52,917 nt of DNA from Myxococcota bacterium (GTDB lineage: Bacteria; Myxococcota_A; UBA796; JAFGLY01). Shown piece after piece: positions 14,062-23,652 of this stretch. The notes under the pieces were generated by a model. That model made no database searches, was not told the origin of the DNA, and saw only the letters and a list, made by a program, of their open reading frames with translations. The stretch spans positions 1 to 52,917 of the forward strand of contig JAJRWT010000003.1 of assembly GCA_024276675.1 (NCBI GenBank). Direction: 5' to 3'. A program made the position numbers and the translations under genes. Position 1 is the stretch's first letter, and every line of letters starts with the position of its first letter.

Positions 14062-15606
14062 ATGAGGTCGCTATTGGCAATGGCTTCGGGTTTTTTGCTG
14101 GTTTCCTGTGCCAGCGAACAGGGTTTTTCATCGGCATCGGATGGCAGCGGCGTGGGAGGTCCACAGATCTTCGTAGACCCCGAATTCCTGGACTTTGGAC
14201 AGGCTGGCCAGGACGACACCGTAGTGCGCAGCTTCACCGTCACCAACGTTGGGGAAGGTGACCTGGAGGTTTCCGGTATCGAGATCGGAGCCGGCGTCGC
14301 CAGTTTCACTATCTTGAACGAATACCTGTCTTTCATCCTGCCGGAACAGGCCACCGAAGAAATCCAGGTGGCCTTCACTCCCCTGGGCGCCAACGAGCAG
14401 CAGACCGACGCCATAGTTTCCAGCAACGACGAGGAAAGCCCCAGGGTATCGGTCACTCTCTCGGGCGTGGGGATGGTCCCCGACATCGAAATCGACCCCA
14501 ACCCCTATGACTTTGGCGAAATCTACCTGGGATGTGAGCGCAGCGGCGAGGTCGACATCATCAACGTTGGCGAGGAACCGGTCACCATCTCGGAGATCGG
14601 TCTGGATGCCACCCCGTTCACCCTCTACGATCCAAACATCCTGCCCCTCACCCTGGAAAACAACGGCGACTTCATCACGGTGGAAGTAGGCTTCTCCCCC
14701 GACCAGGAAGCTGCTTTCGCCGGCGACATCACTGTAATCAGCGATGCTCCCGGCAGCCCGGATCTGGGCACCATCACTGGTTCCGCCATCTACGCCGGTG
14801 ACTACACGGATCGCTGGGAGCTGGACGAAAACCCACCTGTGGACCTGGCTTTCTTCGTTGACCGCTCCGGTTCCATGGACAACGACGCCTCCGACCTGGC
14901 TCGGAACTTCAGTACATTCATTGGCCAACTCTCCAACTACACATCGGACTGGCAGATCATGGTGGTCACCAAGGACAGCGGCTGCAACAACAACGGTATC
15001 CTCACCCAGAGCCTCGCCAACTACGACACTCTCTTCCAGAGTGCGGTACAGCAGGGTGGCGGGTTCTACACCGAAGCCCTGCTATACCTGTCGTACCAGG
15101 CCATCGAAAAGACCGACTCCGGTGAATGCAACACCGGTTTCATGAGGGACGACGCCCTGCTGCATATCATCTACGTCAGCGACGAGCCCGATCAGTCACC
15201 CAACGACTGGAGCTACTACGTGTCGGCGCTCCAGGACAAGAAGGGCGACGCTGCCAATGTCAAGCTGTCCGCCGTGGCAGGGGATTATCCCGGGGGATGC
15301 GCCACCGCTGAAGCAGGAGACGGCTACTACCAGGCCGTGGCTGCCACAGGTGGTGAGTTTCTTTCCATCTGCTCCGAGTGGTCCAGCAACATCGAGGCCC
15401 TGGCCGACGCCTCCATACAGCTCTCCGAGTACAGCCTCTCCCATACTCCCGACCCCGACACCCTGCTGGTCACCGTAGACGGCGCCCGTGTCAACACCTG
15501 GCACTACGACGAAGCCGCCAACTCGGTGATATTCGACTCCAACATCCCCGAGGGCGGTGAAACCATCGAGATCAGCTACAGCTACCTGGTGGCCTGCGAC
15601 GGTTGA
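14062..15606 (+). CDS. lipoprotein with choice-of-anchor-D repeats and a VWA domain
   Basis: The 514-aa protein starts MRSLLAMASGFLLVSC, a lipoprotein signal with Cys at residue 16. Two ASPM/SPD-2/Hydin-like (choice-of-anchor D) beta-sandwich repeats follow (VDPEFLDFGQ..SFTVTNVGEGDLEV and IDPNPYDFGE..VDIINVGEEPVTI). Then comes a von Willebrand A domain from about residue 265, with a MIDAS motif DRSGSMD and later YVSDEPDQSP. It should be anchored on the cell surface or in the periplasm and bind a protein or matrix partner. GGAGG lies 7 nt before the ATG. A perfect sigma-54 promoter precedes it. Confidence 0.85.
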   Translation: MRSLLAMASGFLLVSCASEQGFSSASDGSGVGGPQIFVDPEFLDFGQAGQDDTVVRSFTVTNVGEGDLEVSGIEIGAGVASFTILNEYLSFILPEQATEEIQVAFTPLGANEQQTDAIVSSNDEESPRVSVTLSGVGMVPDIEIDPNPYDFGEIYLGCERSGEVDIINVGEEPVTISEIGLDATPFTLYDPNILPLTLENNGDFITVEVGFSPDQEAAFAGDITVISDAPGSPDLGTITGSAIYAGDYTDRWELDENPPVDLAFFVDRSGSMDNDASDLARNFSTFIGQLSNYTSDWQIMVVTKDSGCNNNGILTQSLANYDTLFQSAVQQGGGFYTEALLYLSYQAIEKTDSGECNTGFMRDDALLHIIYVSDEPDQSPNDWSYYVSALQDKKGDAANVKLSAVAGDYPGGCATAEAGDGYYQAVAATGGEFLSICSEWSSNIEALADASIQLSEYSLSHTPDPDTLLVTVDGARVNTWHYDEAANSVIFDSNIPEGGETIEISYSYLVACDG

Positions 15607-15786
15607 GCCGGATCCCGCCGGGGCGCGAACTCGTGCCCAAAAAACTGGCTTGCGGTTTGCGGATCGAGTTGCCTGCCAGTCGGTAGGCCCGTCGCGAGTT
15701 CCCATCCGGAGAAGGCTCCCATGGCCGGAGCGGCCCAGTCCTTCGCCATGCAGGTCCGCGCAATGTGGGCCAGAGTTCATCATCTG
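15607..15786. other. convergent intergenic region
   Basis: No gene. It separates the 3' ends of the VWA lipoprotein gene and gpmI and holds the second copy of the 38-bp dispersed repeat (15696-15733), whose small hairpin could act at transcript ends. Confidence 0.5.
15696..15733 (+). repeat. 38-bp dispersed repeat, copy 2
   Basis: It matches 1235-1272 at 33 of 38 positions, starting GAGTTCCCATCC and ending GCCGGAGCGG, with the hairpin GCTCC/GGAGC. Confidence 0.55.
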
Positions 15787-17466
15787 TCAGGCGGGCTCGA
15801 TGAGCGCTGGAAGGTAGTCTTCCGGGGGAGTGAACCCTCCGGCCAACAACAGGGTGGCTGCTATGTTCCCTATTCCCGGCTTTTCAACGGTGCTGTTCAT
15901 GGCGAAGCGGCCCAACGGGTCCACCAGAACGAAGGGAACGGGGTTGAGGCTGTGGCTGGTGCGAATAATCCTGGAGCCGGCGGAATCCAGGGAATATCGG
16001 CCAGTTTTCTTGTCCACCTGGAACATCTGGTCAGCGTTGCCGTGATCCGCCGTAAGGAGCATCAAACCGCCGGTCTGCTCCACGCAGCTCAACAGGTCCG
16101 CCAGGCCGGCGTCCACCGCTTCCACCGCCTGGATGGTGGCCTGGAGTTCCCCGGTGTGACCGACCATGTCGCCGTTGGCGTAGTTGAGCCTGAGCTGGGA
16201 GTACCTGCCGGACAGCATGGCTTTGCAGGTTTCACGGGTGATCTCGGGTGCCTTCATGGCCGGAGCCAGTTGGAAGTCACCAGGATCGCTGGGGATCTCC
16301 ATCCAGGTTTCCAGTAGGGGATCCCTGGGTTCCGAGCGGTTTCCGTTGAAGAAGTAGGTGACATGGCCGAACTTCTGCGTCTCGCTGATGGCGAAGGAGC
16401 TGATTCCGTTGGCGGCGAAATAGTCGGAGACGGTGCGGTGGATGGAGGGGGGAGGCACCAGGAAGAGGCGCGGTATGTGGGCATCTCCGTCGTATTCCAT
16501 GATGCCCGCGTACAGGAGGCTTGGGGCGGCAGCGCCGTCCGGACTCCCGCGGCGGAAGTCGGTGGGGAGCATGCGGTTTTCGAAAGCTCTGCTGATCTCC
16601 AGGGCCCTGTCTCCACGGAAGTTGAAGAGTACGATGGCATCGCCGTCTTTCATGGTTCCCACTGGTCTCCCGGCCATGGGCCCCGCCTCGTGGACAATCA
16701 CGAAGTGGGGGAGAAACTGGTCGGTTACGGTGGGGTTCTCCTTGTAGAGGGTGAGGATGGCCTCGCGGGCGGAAATGAATGTACGGCCGCTGCCGTGTAC
16801 GTGGCAGTCCCATCCCCGCTGCACCATGCTCCAATCAGCCTCGTAGCGGTCCATGGTGATGTGCATCCGACCGCCTCCCGAGGCGATGCGGTAGTCCAGG
16901 CCCCTGGCCCTCTTGGATGAGAGCATGGCTTCCAGGGGATCCACGAAGCTTAGCGCGCTTCGCTCGGGGACATCACGACCGTCGCAGAGGATGTGTACGC
17001 GCAGTCGCCGTGCACCACCGGTCGCCGCGGCCTCGATGAGAGCGTGCAGGTGGTTGACGTGGCTGTGGACATTCCCGTCGGAGAGCAATCCCAGCAGGTG
17101 CAGGGTGGGGCGCTCGAGTATGCGATGCCAGAGCGCTGTACGGAAGACCGTGCCTTCGCGGAGAGCCGTACCCACGAGTTTTGCCCCCTGGGCGAACACC
17201 CGCCCAGCTCCCAGGGCGTTGTGGCCCACTTCACTGTTGCCCATGTCCTTGTCGGATGGAAGGCCCACTGCCTCTCCGTGGGCTGCCAGCAGGCACCATT
17301 GGTATTGCTCCAGCAGGCTGTCCATGGTCGGGGTGTTGGCCAGGTAGACGGCGTCACCATCGTCTCGGCGGCCCCATCCTACGCCATCCATGATGCACAG
17401 CAGAACCGGGCCTGGGTTTGCTTGTCCCGGGCGGTATCGTCGAAGCAGGAGTTTTTCGATGTCCAT
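15787..17466 (-). CDS. gpmI: 2,3-bisphosphoglycerate-independent phosphoglycerate mutase
   Basis: The 559-aa enzyme interconverts 3- and 2-phosphoglycerate in glycolysis and gluconeogenesis using two metal ions. The first metal-ligand region, LLCIMDGVGWG, is at about residues 22-32. The phosphorylated serine is Ser78 in MGNSEVGH. VGHTGEL and the C-terminal TADHGNADQM complete the alkaline-phosphatase-fold metal sites. The length matches the family. I chose the ATG at 17466 (GGAG 9 nt upstream) over the in-frame ATG five codons earlier. Confidence 0.92.
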   Translation of the reverse strand: MDIEKLLLRRYRPGQANPGPVLLCIMDGVGWGRRDDGDAVYLANTPTMDSLLEQYQWCLLAAHGEAVGLPSDKDMGNSEVGHNALGAGRVFAQGAKLVGTALREGTVFRTALWHRILERPTLHLLGLLSDGNVHSHVNHLHALIEAAATGGARRLRVHILCDGRDVPERSALSFVDPLEAMLSSKRARGLDYRIASGGGRMHITMDRYEADWSMVQRGWDCHVHGSGRTFISAREAILTLYKENPTVTDQFLPHFVIVHEAGPMAGRPVGTMKDGDAIVLFNFRGDRALEISRAFENRMLPTDFRRGSPDGAAAPSLLYAGIMEYDGDAHIPRLFLVPPPSIHRTVSDYFAANGISSFAISETQKFGHVTYFFNGNRSEPRDPLLETWMEIPSDPGDFQLAPAMKAPEITRETCKAMLSGRYSQLRLNYANGDMVGHTGELQATIQAVEAVDAGLADLLSCVEQTGGLMLLTADHGNADQMFQVDKKTGRYSLDSAGSRIIRTSHSLNPVPFVLVDPLGRFAMNSTVEKPGIGNIAATLLLAGGFTPPEDYLPALIEPA

Positions 17467-17964
17467 GCGGCATGTCTCCACGGGCGGATGATGTGTTTTC
17501 GGCGTCTTGGCTTTTCGGGTTTTCGGGATGCGTCCTGGAAATCACGATGAGTGGCTGATCTCGGTCAGCCAGTGCGATGTCCGGCCTTCCTGTTGTGTCG
17601 CTCTCTGCTATCAGTGCCATCCTCAGACATCCGATGGCAACGGTCTCGCAACGCGAGGCGGGTCCATGTGCTGCACAGAACCCAACCAGGCAACCCAGAG
17701 TACCCGCTGTTTCCATTTTTCAGGGGAGCTGCGAGTGACGGCCAACCCCTGGGCCGGGGCCCGCCCGAGACGCCTTTTCCACGGCACTATCACGCGGAGT
17801 GGTAACGTGCAGGACTATGCCGCGGAAAAGCGTTATCGGCTTCTTGCGTCTACGGTATCCCCCTGGAACCGTTTCCATGGTCTTGTTCGCATCCTCCCGT
17901 GTTTTCGGGTAAAGGGGCGGCGATTCTTCCACAGGCTGCATTTCTCTTTCTGCAAGGTGCTCCC
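17467..17964. other. divergent intergenic region before the kor-rnf block
   Basis: This 498-bp stretch should hold the promoters of gpmI and of the kor-rnf block. I see no gene in it. A 7-bp inverted repeat (TGGCTGA at 17552, TCAGCCA at 17565) lies upstream of gpmI. I could not pick out a convincing -35/-10 pair for korA. Confidence 0.5.
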
Positions 17965-19854
17965 ATGAGTGACGAAACGCAAGGAATGGTGTCTACAGAA
18001 CACGTTGCCGAGCCAAGGATCATCCCTGTCTCGGAGCATGTGGTGGAGATCGTGAGCGACTCGGGCCAGGGTGCCCAGAAGTGCGGGCAGATCTTCAGCA
18101 CGACTTCCGCCAAGATGGGCAACGGGGTCTGGACAGTGGAGATCATCCCCGCCGAGATCAAACCGCCGGCCCGTTCCAGGGCGGGGGCCAGTGGAATCAG
18201 GATTCGTATCGGCTCCACCTACGTCACGAACATGGGTGACGAAGCAGACCTCGTGGTGGCATTCAACGAGCAGGTTCTCTATGGCAGGCTGGAGCAGGGA
18301 GCGTTCAGGGAAGGTACCATTCTGATCCTGGAAAACAAGTGGGCCAACGACTCGATTCCCGAGATTCGCGAGCAGTACGCTGCGGCCGTTGCTGAGTTGA
18401 AGGAACAGCGCCTGAATGTCATAGAGCTTCCGCTGGAAGAGGAGTGCCTGAAGCATACCCCCAATCCCCAGTTGGGCAAGAACATGTTCGTCCTGGGCAT
18501 GCTCACCTGGATCTACATGAGGGACCTGGACAAGCCCCTGGCGGAGGTCGCCCACACGTTCAGGAAGAAGGCCCAGAAGATCATCGATCTCAACCAGAAG
18601 CTGGTCCGTGCAGGCTACGCCTACGCCGAAAAGGCATTGAACTTTCGTTTCCGTGTGGATCGTTGGCCCAACGAACAACCTCTCGTAGTCATGAATGGCA
18701 ATGAAGCCCTCGCCCTGGGTGTAATGGCGGCCGGCATCGAAACCGTGGCCATGTACCCCATCACGCCAGCCACTTCTGTCTCCCACACCCTGGGCGATCT
18801 TTTCCACAAGGTGGGCGGATTCCTGCACCAGGCCGAAGACGAAATCGCGGCCATCGGTTTTGCCATAGGAGCATCATATGCCGGCAAAACCGCGTGTACC
18901 GTCACCTCTGGTCCCGGATTGGCCTTGAAGACCGAATTCATCGGTCTTGCCTCCATGGCCGAGATCCCGCTGGTGATCATCGTGGTGCAGCGGGGAGGGC
19001 CCAGCACCGGCCTGCCCACCAAGGTCGAGCAGGGCGATCTGTTGGCTGCCCTGTACGGTGCGCCCGGCGACTCCCCCAAGGTGGTGTTGGCAGCCGCCAC
19101 GATAGAGGAGTGTTTCCACATGGTGGTGACAGCGCGTCAATTGGCCGAAAGATTCCGGACCCCGGTCATGCTCCTGACCGACACCAACCTGGCCACGGGA
19201 GTGCAGCCGTTTCCAAGGCCGAAGGTCGCCGGGGAGTGGATGCCACCACCCATCGACCAGTCACCGTGGAAGAAGAACCTGGATCCCTTTGCCTGGGATC
19301 CCGAGACCGGCCTGTCCTCGAGGCCTGTCCCGGGGCAGCCGGGTGGTGAATACGTCCTCACAGGCCTGGGGCATACCCGCAAGAGTCACGTCGCCTACGA
19401 CCCCGACTCCAACCAGTTGGGAATGGACATGCGCAGTCGGAAGCTTGCCGCGCTTCAGGCTACCCTGAAACCCCCCAGGATCAACGGAGACCCGGAAGGT
19501 GACCTGCTGGTGGTGGGCTGGGGCTCTACCCTGGGAGCAATAGAAGAAGCAGTGAACAGGGCCCGTGGCGAAGGGATGAATGTCTCCTCACTGCACCTGC
19601 GTTTCCTGTCTCCCCTGGAGCCTGGACTCACCGAGATTTTCAGCAGGTTCAAAGATGTACTCACCGTCGAAATCAACTACAGTGACAAGCTGGAAGACCC
19701 TCTCATCACGCCTGAAAACCGCCGGTATGCACAGCTCGCCGAGGTCCTGCGAATGACCACCCTGGTAGATGTGGACTGCTGGTCGAATGTCTTCGGCCAG
19801 CCCCTGAGACCTGGCCTTGTCTATGAAGAAATCCTGCGTCGGCTTTCGGCCTGA
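17965..19854 (+). CDS. korA: 2-oxoacid:ferredoxin oxidoreductase, fused gamma-alpha subunit
   Basis: The 629-aa protein has the gamma domain first (about residues 28-185, SGQGAQKCGQIF...GIRIRIGSTYVTN) and then the alpha pyrimidine-binding domain (GNEALALGVMAAGIETVAMYPITPATS). The substrate-binding YPITPATS motif is intact, as are the following TSGPGLALKTEF and RGGPSTGLPTK. With KorB it oxidatively decarboxylates a 2-oxoacid with CoA, reducing ferredoxin. 2-Oxoglutarate is the usual substrate for this fused type but cannot be proved from sequence. The start is the ATG at 17965 with AAGGTG upstream. It heads the long collinear block that includes rnf. Confidence 0.88.
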   Translation: MSDETQGMVSTEHVAEPRIIPVSEHVVEIVSDSGQGAQKCGQIFSTTSAKMGNGVWTVEIIPAEIKPPARSRAGASGIRIRIGSTYVTNMGDEADLVVAFNEQVLYGRLEQGAFREGTILILENKWANDSIPEIREQYAAAVAELKEQRLNVIELPLEEECLKHTPNPQLGKNMFVLGMLTWIYMRDLDKPLAEVAHTFRKKAQKIIDLNQKLVRAGYAYAEKALNFRFRVDRWPNEQPLVVMNGNEALALGVMAAGIETVAMYPITPATSVSHTLGDLFHKVGGFLHQAEDEIAAIGFAIGASYAGKTACTVTSGPGLALKTEFIGLASMAEIPLVIIVVQRGGPSTGLPTKVEQGDLLAALYGAPGDSPKVVLAAATIEECFHMVVTARQLAERFRTPVMLLTDTNLATGVQPFPRPKVAGEWMPPPIDQSPWKKNLDPFAWDPETGLSSRPVPGQPGGEYVLTGLGHTRKSHVAYDPDSNQLGMDMRSRKLAALQATLKPPRINGDPEGDLLVVGWGSTLGAIEEAVNRARGEGMNVSSLHLRFLSPLEPGLTEIFSRFKDVLTVEINYSDKLEDPLITPENRRYAQLAEVLRMTTLVDVDCWSNVFGQPLRPGLVYEEILRRLSA

Positions 19855-19908
19855 CCGCTCACCCACTGAACCTGGCAATGTCTGTACCGAGGTACCAAGG
19901 AGCCCACC

Positions 19909-20862
19909 ATGTTTGGATTGAAGACGGATTGGACCCTCGACATTCCGGATCGTTACTTCACACTGGACGACTACGAGGGCAACATCGCCCGTTGGTGCCC
20001 GGGCTGCGGGGATCACGCCGTGCTCACGGCTGTTCAGCGGATCTGCCGTGATGAGCAGCTTCCCCCCGAGAAGACCGTCGCGGTCTCGGGAATAGGATGC
20101 TCCAGCCGCTTTCCCCACTACATGGGTACCTATGGGTTTCATGGCCTCCACGGTCGTGCTTTCCCCGTAGCCTGTGGTATCAAGGCTCGAAGACCCGATC
20201 TGCACGTCTTCGTGGCTACGGGCGACGGTGACTGCTGTTCCATAGGCTCGGCGCACTGGATACACGCCGTGCGCTACAACATGGACATGACCGTGATGCT
20301 GTTCGACAACTTCATATACGGTCTCACCAAGAAGCAGACCTCCCCCACCACCTACAGGGGCTTTTCCACCAACACCCACCCCAGGGGCGCCTGGCTGCCC
20401 CCCATGAACCCCACGGCCGCCACCCTGGGCTTCACCAATGTTTCGTTCATGGCCCAGACCGTGGACTGGAACCCGGCCCACCTCCACGCCACCCTGCTGG
20501 CGGCATTCAGGCACAAGGGATTCAGTTTTGTGCGCATCATCCAGCGTTGCCCCACCTATACCGGCGCCCTGTGCGATGCGCTTCAAAGAGATCCCTCCCA
20601 GATACTGCTCCTGGAACATGAAAGAGGCATCAGGCTCGACCCGCAGGTGGGCAGGATCTATCCCAACAAGATGGAGCACGACCCTTCAGATTTGGTAGAG
20701 GCCCAGCGCATCGCCGCACGGGATGATCTCATGCCCATCGGATTGCTTTTCCAGGACACCTCGCGCCTTCGTTATGACCAGTACAGCTCTGAAGGCATGA
20801 ACACCCCTGTCGAAAGCAAGATACGTGTCATCGAACAAGAGCTGGACCACTACGCCATTTAG
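19909..20862 (+). CDS. korB: 2-oxoacid:ferredoxin oxidoreductase, beta subunit
   Basis: The 317-aa subunit binds thiamine diphosphate and one [4Fe-4S] cluster. The cluster cysteines are all present: WCPGCGDH (two), VSGIGCSSRFP (one) and IIQRCPTYTG (one). The TPP motif GDGDCCSIG, with the distal Asn in LFDNFIYGLTKKQTSPT, is also intact. AGGAG precedes the ATG. It follows korA by 54 bp. No small ferredoxin subunit gene follows; the ferredoxin domain of the next protein may take that role. Confidence 0.9.
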   Translation: MFGLKTDWTLDIPDRYFTLDDYEGNIARWCPGCGDHAVLTAVQRICRDEQLPPEKTVAVSGIGCSSRFPHYMGTYGFHGLHGRAFPVACGIKARRPDLHVFVATGDGDCCSIGSAHWIHAVRYNMDMTVMLFDNFIYGLTKKQTSPTTYRGFSTNTHPRGAWLPPMNPTAATLGFTNVSFMAQTVDWNPAHLHATLLAAFRHKGFSFVRIIQRCPTYTGALCDALQRDPSQILLLEHERGIRLDPQVGRIYPNKMEHDPSDLVEAQRIAARDDLMPIGLLFQDTSRLRYDQYSSEGMNTPVESKIRVIEQELDHYAI

Positions 20863-20963
20863 GGCTCGCAATACGGCATCCCCCACCGCCTGACCTGGAA
20901 AAGACAGCCCGGAACATGTAAGCCCGGTGGACGATGGCGGTTGTACCCAGGGAGGACTTCAAC

Positions 20964-23618
20964 GTGGTCAAGCAGAATCACTCCGGAAAACCCGATAGTG
21001 AGCATGTGGAAACACCAGCAGAGATCTCCGGCTCGACCGAAGCCGAACTCTACGATGCTCCAGGTATCCCCTCAGAAGCAGAAGACGAGGATCCTTCCCA
21101 GAGGGTGGATATCGAAACCCAGGAAGCTCCGACTGCCAGGCTCCCCACGGAAGAAGAAGACCTTCCCGCCCTCTTCACCTTCGATGAAAGCCCCTCGCCA
21201 CGCGAAGCCGACCTGGCGTTCAGGCGTGTTCGGCGTTTCCATGTGAGCGGTCCCGAGTCCGACTACGGCGACACCATCGGCGACGACTTCCTGCCGGCCC
21301 TGCTGCATCCCTTTCGGGACAAAAACAAGATACGTACATCGTATCCGCTTTTCCTGTTTCCTCCGGGCCAGGTACAGGACGACAGGCTCACCAGGCCGGT
21401 GAACAGGTATCTCATGGAAGTTGTGGAGAGCTTTGCTCCCCAGGAAGAGCAGGCCCGTATACTCAAAGACAACCTCAAGCGCATCGAGCGATTTTTGAGA
21501 AAGGCCCTTGAAGGGCAGCCCCTGCCCCAGGACGCCTCCTATTTGATGGATTGGGCCTCCAATGCCTTGATAGCCGAATTGGCACTGTCCAGGACCGCCA
21601 GCGAAGAACTCGAACGCGACATGGAAAGCCTCCGGGAGGCCATCCCTCCGGGAACCACCCTGCTGGGCTTTGGCGAGCACGCCACCTACAACCTGCTCCT
21701 GCACGCGGCCCGGCACTGGATCCCCGCACGGCGGCAGTCCTTTTTCCTCGAGGTTCGCGATCTATCCAGAAAGCTCCGCGATCTCCTGGAAGTGGAACGT
21801 CAGAAGTCCCAACAATCGCGCTCCGCCCACGCCTTGCAGCACTCCATGGGCGCTATTGCCGAGCGGTTTCTGGACTTCGACAACCTGGCGGGCCTCATCG
21901 GTGAAATACAGGGCACCGAGCCCATGCCCGAAAAGCGCTACCGGAGAATCACGGAGACCCTGGCAGTCCTGGATGCGTTCCTGGAGCAGGACGAAGAACC
22001 CCATATTATCCTCGTACACGCCGGGCAATTCCCTCCCGACTGGGTATCGGGCTCGTTCAGATGCGAGGTCTTGAAAAAAAACTCCCCCTGCCTGGCGGCG
22101 GCTGACATCTTCCGGGAACGGGCCTCCAGGATGGCCGAAGTCTTCAAGGCCGTGCGAATCGCTCGTCTGGAGGTGGCCGGCGAGTTCGAGCCAGGGCTTC
22201 ACAAGCCGTTGTTCAAACACTGGACCTGGCAGTCGTTCAACCGGGACGAGTTGCGACTCCTGGCTCCCGTGGTGGCGGTCGAGGATCCCGACTCCCTGGT
22301 GGGGCAGGCCCTGGTCTCTCTTTCCAAGCTCATCATTTCCGGCCTGCCCGTTCACGTTTTGGTGCGCACCGTGGCCACGGGCAGCCCTGGAATCGGTTCA
22401 GACCAGGATCCCTTGACCACGTTCCGTTTCGAGCTGGGTTTCCTGGGAATCAGCTACCGGGAAGCCCTGGTGGAGCAATCATCGGCCGCCCGTCCCAACC
22501 ACCTGATGGAGAGTTTCAAGAGGGGACTGGACACCACACGTACCTCCATGTTCGTGGTGGCCTCCGGGCTTTGCCGAGCAGGAGTAGTGCCGAGACTCGG
22601 GGCATGGCTGCATTCCGGCGCTGCCCTGGAGAGCCGGGCCCATCCCTTCTTCCGCTATGACCCCAGGGGGGGCGAAAGCTGGGCTGACCGTTTCGATTTT
22701 TCGGGCAACCCCCAGTACCAGTTGGATTGGCCGGTGTACACCATGGACTATCGGGCTCCCGATGGCTCCATCGAGACCATTAAACTGTCCTTCACGTTTG
22801 CGGATTTTTGTCTGCTGGAACCTTCGCTGCAGGATCATTTCCGGCATCTCACCCCAGGATACGACGAAGACGCCGTCATCCCGGTACATGCCTGGGTCAA
22901 GCTCCCGTGGGCAGAGGCGCTCCACAAGGTTCCCACGGTCTGGGCAGTGGACAGCAAAAAGCAGCTTCACCGGCTCGCCATCTCCAGGGCCCTGGCGCTG
23001 GCCTGCAAGGACAGGCTCCTGTACTGGAGATCCCTCCAGGAACTGGCGGGAATCAACAACGTGTACGCCAAGCGAGCGGCAGAGAGAGCCAGGGAGATCG
23101 CCCGCGTGGAGGCACAGGCGGAGTTGGCCGAGGTGCGGGCCAGGTATCAGGAAGAGCTGGACCGGATCCAGCGTGAGGCCGCCTCCGGGGCAATGGAGCG
23201 CCTGGCGGCAGCTCTGGTTGGCGGAGACATCACTACCATGGGGCTTCCCGCTGCTACTCCGCCTTCGGGAATGGACGTGGGTATCCAGGCCACCGAGACA
23301 GAGCCTGAGGCCCCTGCCCAAAGCTCCACGGAAGCGGCACGGGCTTCCGAAGCCGAAGAAGATCTGAGCTTCGAAGATCCCTACATCGATACTCCTCTTT
23401 GCACGAGCTGCAACGAGTGTGTGAACATCAATCCGGCGGTGTTCACCTACAACGCAAACAAGCAAGCCGTCATAGCCGATGCCGCTGCCGGCACCTTCCA
23501 GGATCTCGTAGTGGCCGCGGAGAAGTGTCCGGGTCGTTGTATCCATCCGGGAAAGCCCTTGAACCCGGACGAGCCCGGACTCGAGGCTCTGCTGGAACGG
23601 GCCACTCCTTTCAACTAG
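20964..23618 (+). CDS. degenerate PFOR domain VI-like protein with C-terminal ferredoxin
   Basis: The 884-aa protein has an acidic N-terminal region (about 1-85), a long central part, and from about residue 430 a segment that follows the thiamine domain of pyruvate:ferredoxin oxidoreductase. Landmarks are LLAPVVAVEDPDSLVGQAL, GLPVHVLVRTV, HPFFRYDPRGG and APDGSIE. The GDG and Asn of the TPP site and the proximal-cluster cysteines are missing. A coiled coil (about 700-745) leads to a ferredoxin domain at about 811-865 (CTSCNECVNINPAVF, EKCPGRC). The GTG at 20964 has AGGGAGG 8 nt upstream; an ATG ten codons earlier lacks one. It shares this layout with the 1539-aa protein. I infer an electron-transfer or scaffold role between KorAB and Rnf. 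Confidence 0.65.
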   Translation: MVKQNHSGKPDSEHVETPAEISGSTEAELYDAPGIPSEAEDEDPSQRVDIETQEAPTARLPTEEEDLPALFTFDESPSPREADLAFRRVRRFHVSGPESDYGDTIGDDFLPALLHPFRDKNKIRTSYPLFLFPPGQVQDDRLTRPVNRYLMEVVESFAPQEEQARILKDNLKRIERFLRKALEGQPLPQDASYLMDWASNALIAELALSRTASEELERDMESLREAIPPGTTLLGFGEHATYNLLLHAARHWIPARRQSFFLEVRDLSRKLRDLLEVERQKSQQSRSAHALQHSMGAIAERFLDFDNLAGLIGEIQGTEPMPEKRYRRITETLAVLDAFLEQDEEPHIILVHAGQFPPDWVSGSFRCEVLKKNSPCLAAADIFRERASRMAEVFKAVRIARLEVAGEFEPGLHKPLFKHWTWQSFNRDELRLLAPVVAVEDPDSLVGQALVSLSKLIISGLPVHVLVRTVATGSPGIGSDQDPLTTFRFELGFLGISYREALVEQSSAARPNHLMESFKRGLDTTRTSMFVVASGLCRAGVVPRLGAWLHSGAALESRAHPFFRYDPRGGESWADRFDFSGNPQYQLDWPVYTMDYRAPDGSIETIKLSFTFADFCLLEPSLQDHFRHLTPGYDEDAVIPVHAWVKLPWAEALHKVPTVWAVDSKKQLHRLAISRALALACKDRLLYWRSLQELAGINNVYAKRAAERAREIARVEAQAELAEVRARYQEELDRIQREAASGAMERLAAALVGGDITTMGLPAATPPSGMDVGIQATETEPEAPAQSSTEAARASEAEEDLSFEDPYIDTPLCTSCNECVNINPAVFTYNANKQAVIADAAAGTFQDLVVAAEKCPGRCIHPGKPLNPDEPGLEALLERATPFN

Positions 23619-23652
23619 CTGTACCACGGGGATCTCAGCCACGAGGTGTCTC

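Noticed and set aside
14128..14928. Minus-strand frame opposite the VWA lipoprotein
   Set aside because: The plus-strand frame has a lipoprotein signal, a MIDAS motif, a ribosome binding site and a sigma-54 promoter.
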